In this document: positions 4,423 through 5,432 of the stretch, one piece after another
Position numbering within the stretch: position 1 is the first letter of the stretch
Layout: each line of letters starts with the position of its first letter
Origin: Minisyncoccota bacterium
Lineage (GTDB): Bacteria > Patescibacteriota > Minisyncoccia > Minisyncoccales > UBA5738
Length of the DNA: 5,432 nt
Reading direction: 5' to 3'
NCBI GenBank assembly: GCA_025453415.1
Contig: JALOQL010000076.1
Span: 1-5,432 of the forward strand
Made by a program: the position numbers and the translations under genes
Notes under the pieces: generated by a model
Databases searched by the model: none
Seen by the model: only the letters and a program-made list of their open reading frames with translations
What the model was told of the DNA's origin: nothing

Positions 4423-5432
4423 ATGATGAAGCAATTTGTAGCAGCCTTATCTTTGATTGCTTTGGTTGCCGGTCCGGTTTCCGCTTACGCGACAACCGTA
4501 TCTGCGTCGAACGTTACCACGAGACTTGAGCAGGATGGTGGCACGCCCCAAGCCAGCGCCCCGATCGTGGCGGCAAAATGGGAAATGGACGGTCCTATGG
4601 TAAACATGACCGGAACCGACGAGCAAACGGTTGCCAGCGCGCAGTTTGCCCCTTCGGCTCAATGCGGTGTGAATAAAACTGTGAGCATTTGTGGTATTGT
4701 GACCGATCCGAACGGCAAGAACGATATCAAGAATGTTTATGGCGATGTCTACTATCCAGAGGCGGTAAAACTTGGTGCTTCCCATGTGGACCCGGTTACC
4801 GGCCAGAAACGTGAGGTTGGCACTTGTGGCGAGATGGTGCGCGAATGTACCATGACCAAGATCACCGACAAAGCGAAGACTATTGATTTGTTCTGCAACA
4901 AGATCAAGAATTTGAATAACAATTTGCCTGTTTTTGGCCAGGGATATACCTATGCCAACATCTGCGACGATGCGCAGGGCGGACTGTTGCCCAAGGAAAC
5001 GGCTTATATGTATTGCTGCGATTTTACCATGTCCTATGAGGATCCCAGCGGTATTTATAATGTGAATGTTTGGGCCAACGATACCTCGGATTACAACAGC
5101 CAGATCCTGAACAACAAGATGACCTACCTTGAGAGCAAGGCGTTTGATGTTGACTTTACCGGGATTGATTATGGCAAGGTGAAGACCGGTCTTTGGCAGG
5201 AAGTGGCGGGCAACACCACCTGGGCGATGACTCCGGCGGTGAATGGTGCCAGTGTTCGCAATTGCAGCAGCACTCGCATTAAGATGGGCGTGTGGCAAGA
5301 CGATATGGGCATCAAAGACCCGGATGGAACAGATTACGTGAAATTCAAGGCGGCAGTGAGCAGCGCGGCAAATTATCAGGAATACGAGAACAACCTGATG
5401 AACACCGACGGCACTCACAAGGTGACCTGGTT
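4423..5432 (+). CDS. Secreted Cys-rich protein, 3'-truncated; diverged paralogue of the gene at 2481
   Basis: The frame is open from the ATG at 4423 (a second ATG follows directly at 4426) to the window edge, giving 336 complete codons. Residues 1-23 are a signal peptide (MMKQF, hydrophobic core, VSAYA; cleavage after A21 or A23). There is no long Thr/Ala linker here: the shared domain begins at residue 49 (VAAKWEM). Landmarks matching gene 3 in order are C90 (SICG), VYGDVYYP at 105-112, GTCGEM, C-TMTK, LFCNKI, NLPVFGQGYTY, NIC, YCC at 197-199, DVDFTGIDYGKVK, then SVRN and WQDDMG (W291). It has extra cysteines, for example C81 and the RNCSS motif. No Shine-Dalgarno precedes it. Lys and Glu codons lean more to AAG and GAG than in gene 3. 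A 323-codon frame on the opposite strand (4447-5418) is a shadow. Function unknown; extracytoplasmic. Confidence 0.88.
   Translation, partial: MMKQFVAALSLIALVAGPVSAYATTVSASNVTTRLEQDGGTPQASAPIVAAKWEMDGPMVNMTGTDEQTVASAQFAPSAQCGVNKTVSICGIVTDPNGKNDIKNVYGDVYYPEAVKLGASHVDPVTGQKREVGTCGEMVRECTMTKITDKAKTIDLFCNKIKNLNNNLPVFGQGYTYANICDDAQGGLLPKETAYMYCCDFTMSYEDPSGIYNVNVWANDTSDYNSQILNNKMTYLESKAFDVDFTGIDYGKVKTGLWQEVAGNTTWAMTPAVNGASVRNCSSTRIKMGVWQDDMGIKDPDGTDYVKFKAAVSSAANYQEYENNLMNTDGTHKVTW

Noticed and set aside
4011..4425. Insertion sequence or MITE as the source of the gap
   Set aside because: No transposase, no terminal inverted repeats bounding the whole gap and no target-site duplication could be identified by eye.
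4447..5418. 323-codon open frame on the minus strand
   Set aside because: It lies wholly opposite the 4423 gene, whose signal peptide and match to the 2481 paralogue prove the plus-strand frame. The antisense protein has no recognisable motifs and follows from the codon use of the sense gene.

Overview
The window holds four plus-strand genes for secreted or membrane-anchored proteins (the first and last cut by the window edges) and two long intergenic gaps of about 380 and 420 bases that are rich in inverted repeats. No enzyme, transposase, tRNA, rRNA or CRISPR array is visible. The protein style suggests an uncultivated bacterium of the Patescibacteria (Candidate Phyla Radiation, Parcubacteria-like). 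The clues are a TasA/camelysin-like start (membrane segment followed by an SVFSDDE motif), a YPNGGE-type Ig-like domain, and Ala/Thr/Ser/Glu linkers built on ATST and TTTE. This placement is an inference from protein style; no marker gene is present. The genes read well with the standard bacterial code, with UGA as stop.

Layout: (1) 2-670, the C-terminal part of a Cys-rich secreted protein of unknown function. (2) 684-2096, a membrane-anchored surface protein with a TasA-like region, an Ig-like domain and an acidic low-complexity tail; it starts 13 bases after gene 1 stops and is probably in the same operon. (3) 2097-2480, a gap with a strong sigma70-type promoter at 2172-2199, a long imperfect hairpin ending in six T (2355-2409) and a 9-bp inverted repeat just before the next gene. 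(4) 2481-4001, a secreted protein with a signal peptide, a Thr/Ala/Ser/Glu linker and a Cys-rich domain. (5) 4002-4422, a gap with two competing palindromes (4025-4073) and a densely self-complementary stretch (4086-4350) that looks like a structured RNA or structured leader. (6) 4423 to the end, a second secreted protein that is a diverged paralogue of gene 3.

The likely theme is the cell surface: genes 1 and 2 look like one transcription unit, and genes 3 and 4 are paralogues, each behind its own long structured leader. Binding partners and function cannot be read from the sequence. The most unusual material is non-coding: the attenuator-like leader of gene 3 and the structured gap before gene 4. 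None of the starts of genes 2, 3 and 4 has a recognisable Shine-Dalgarno sequence.
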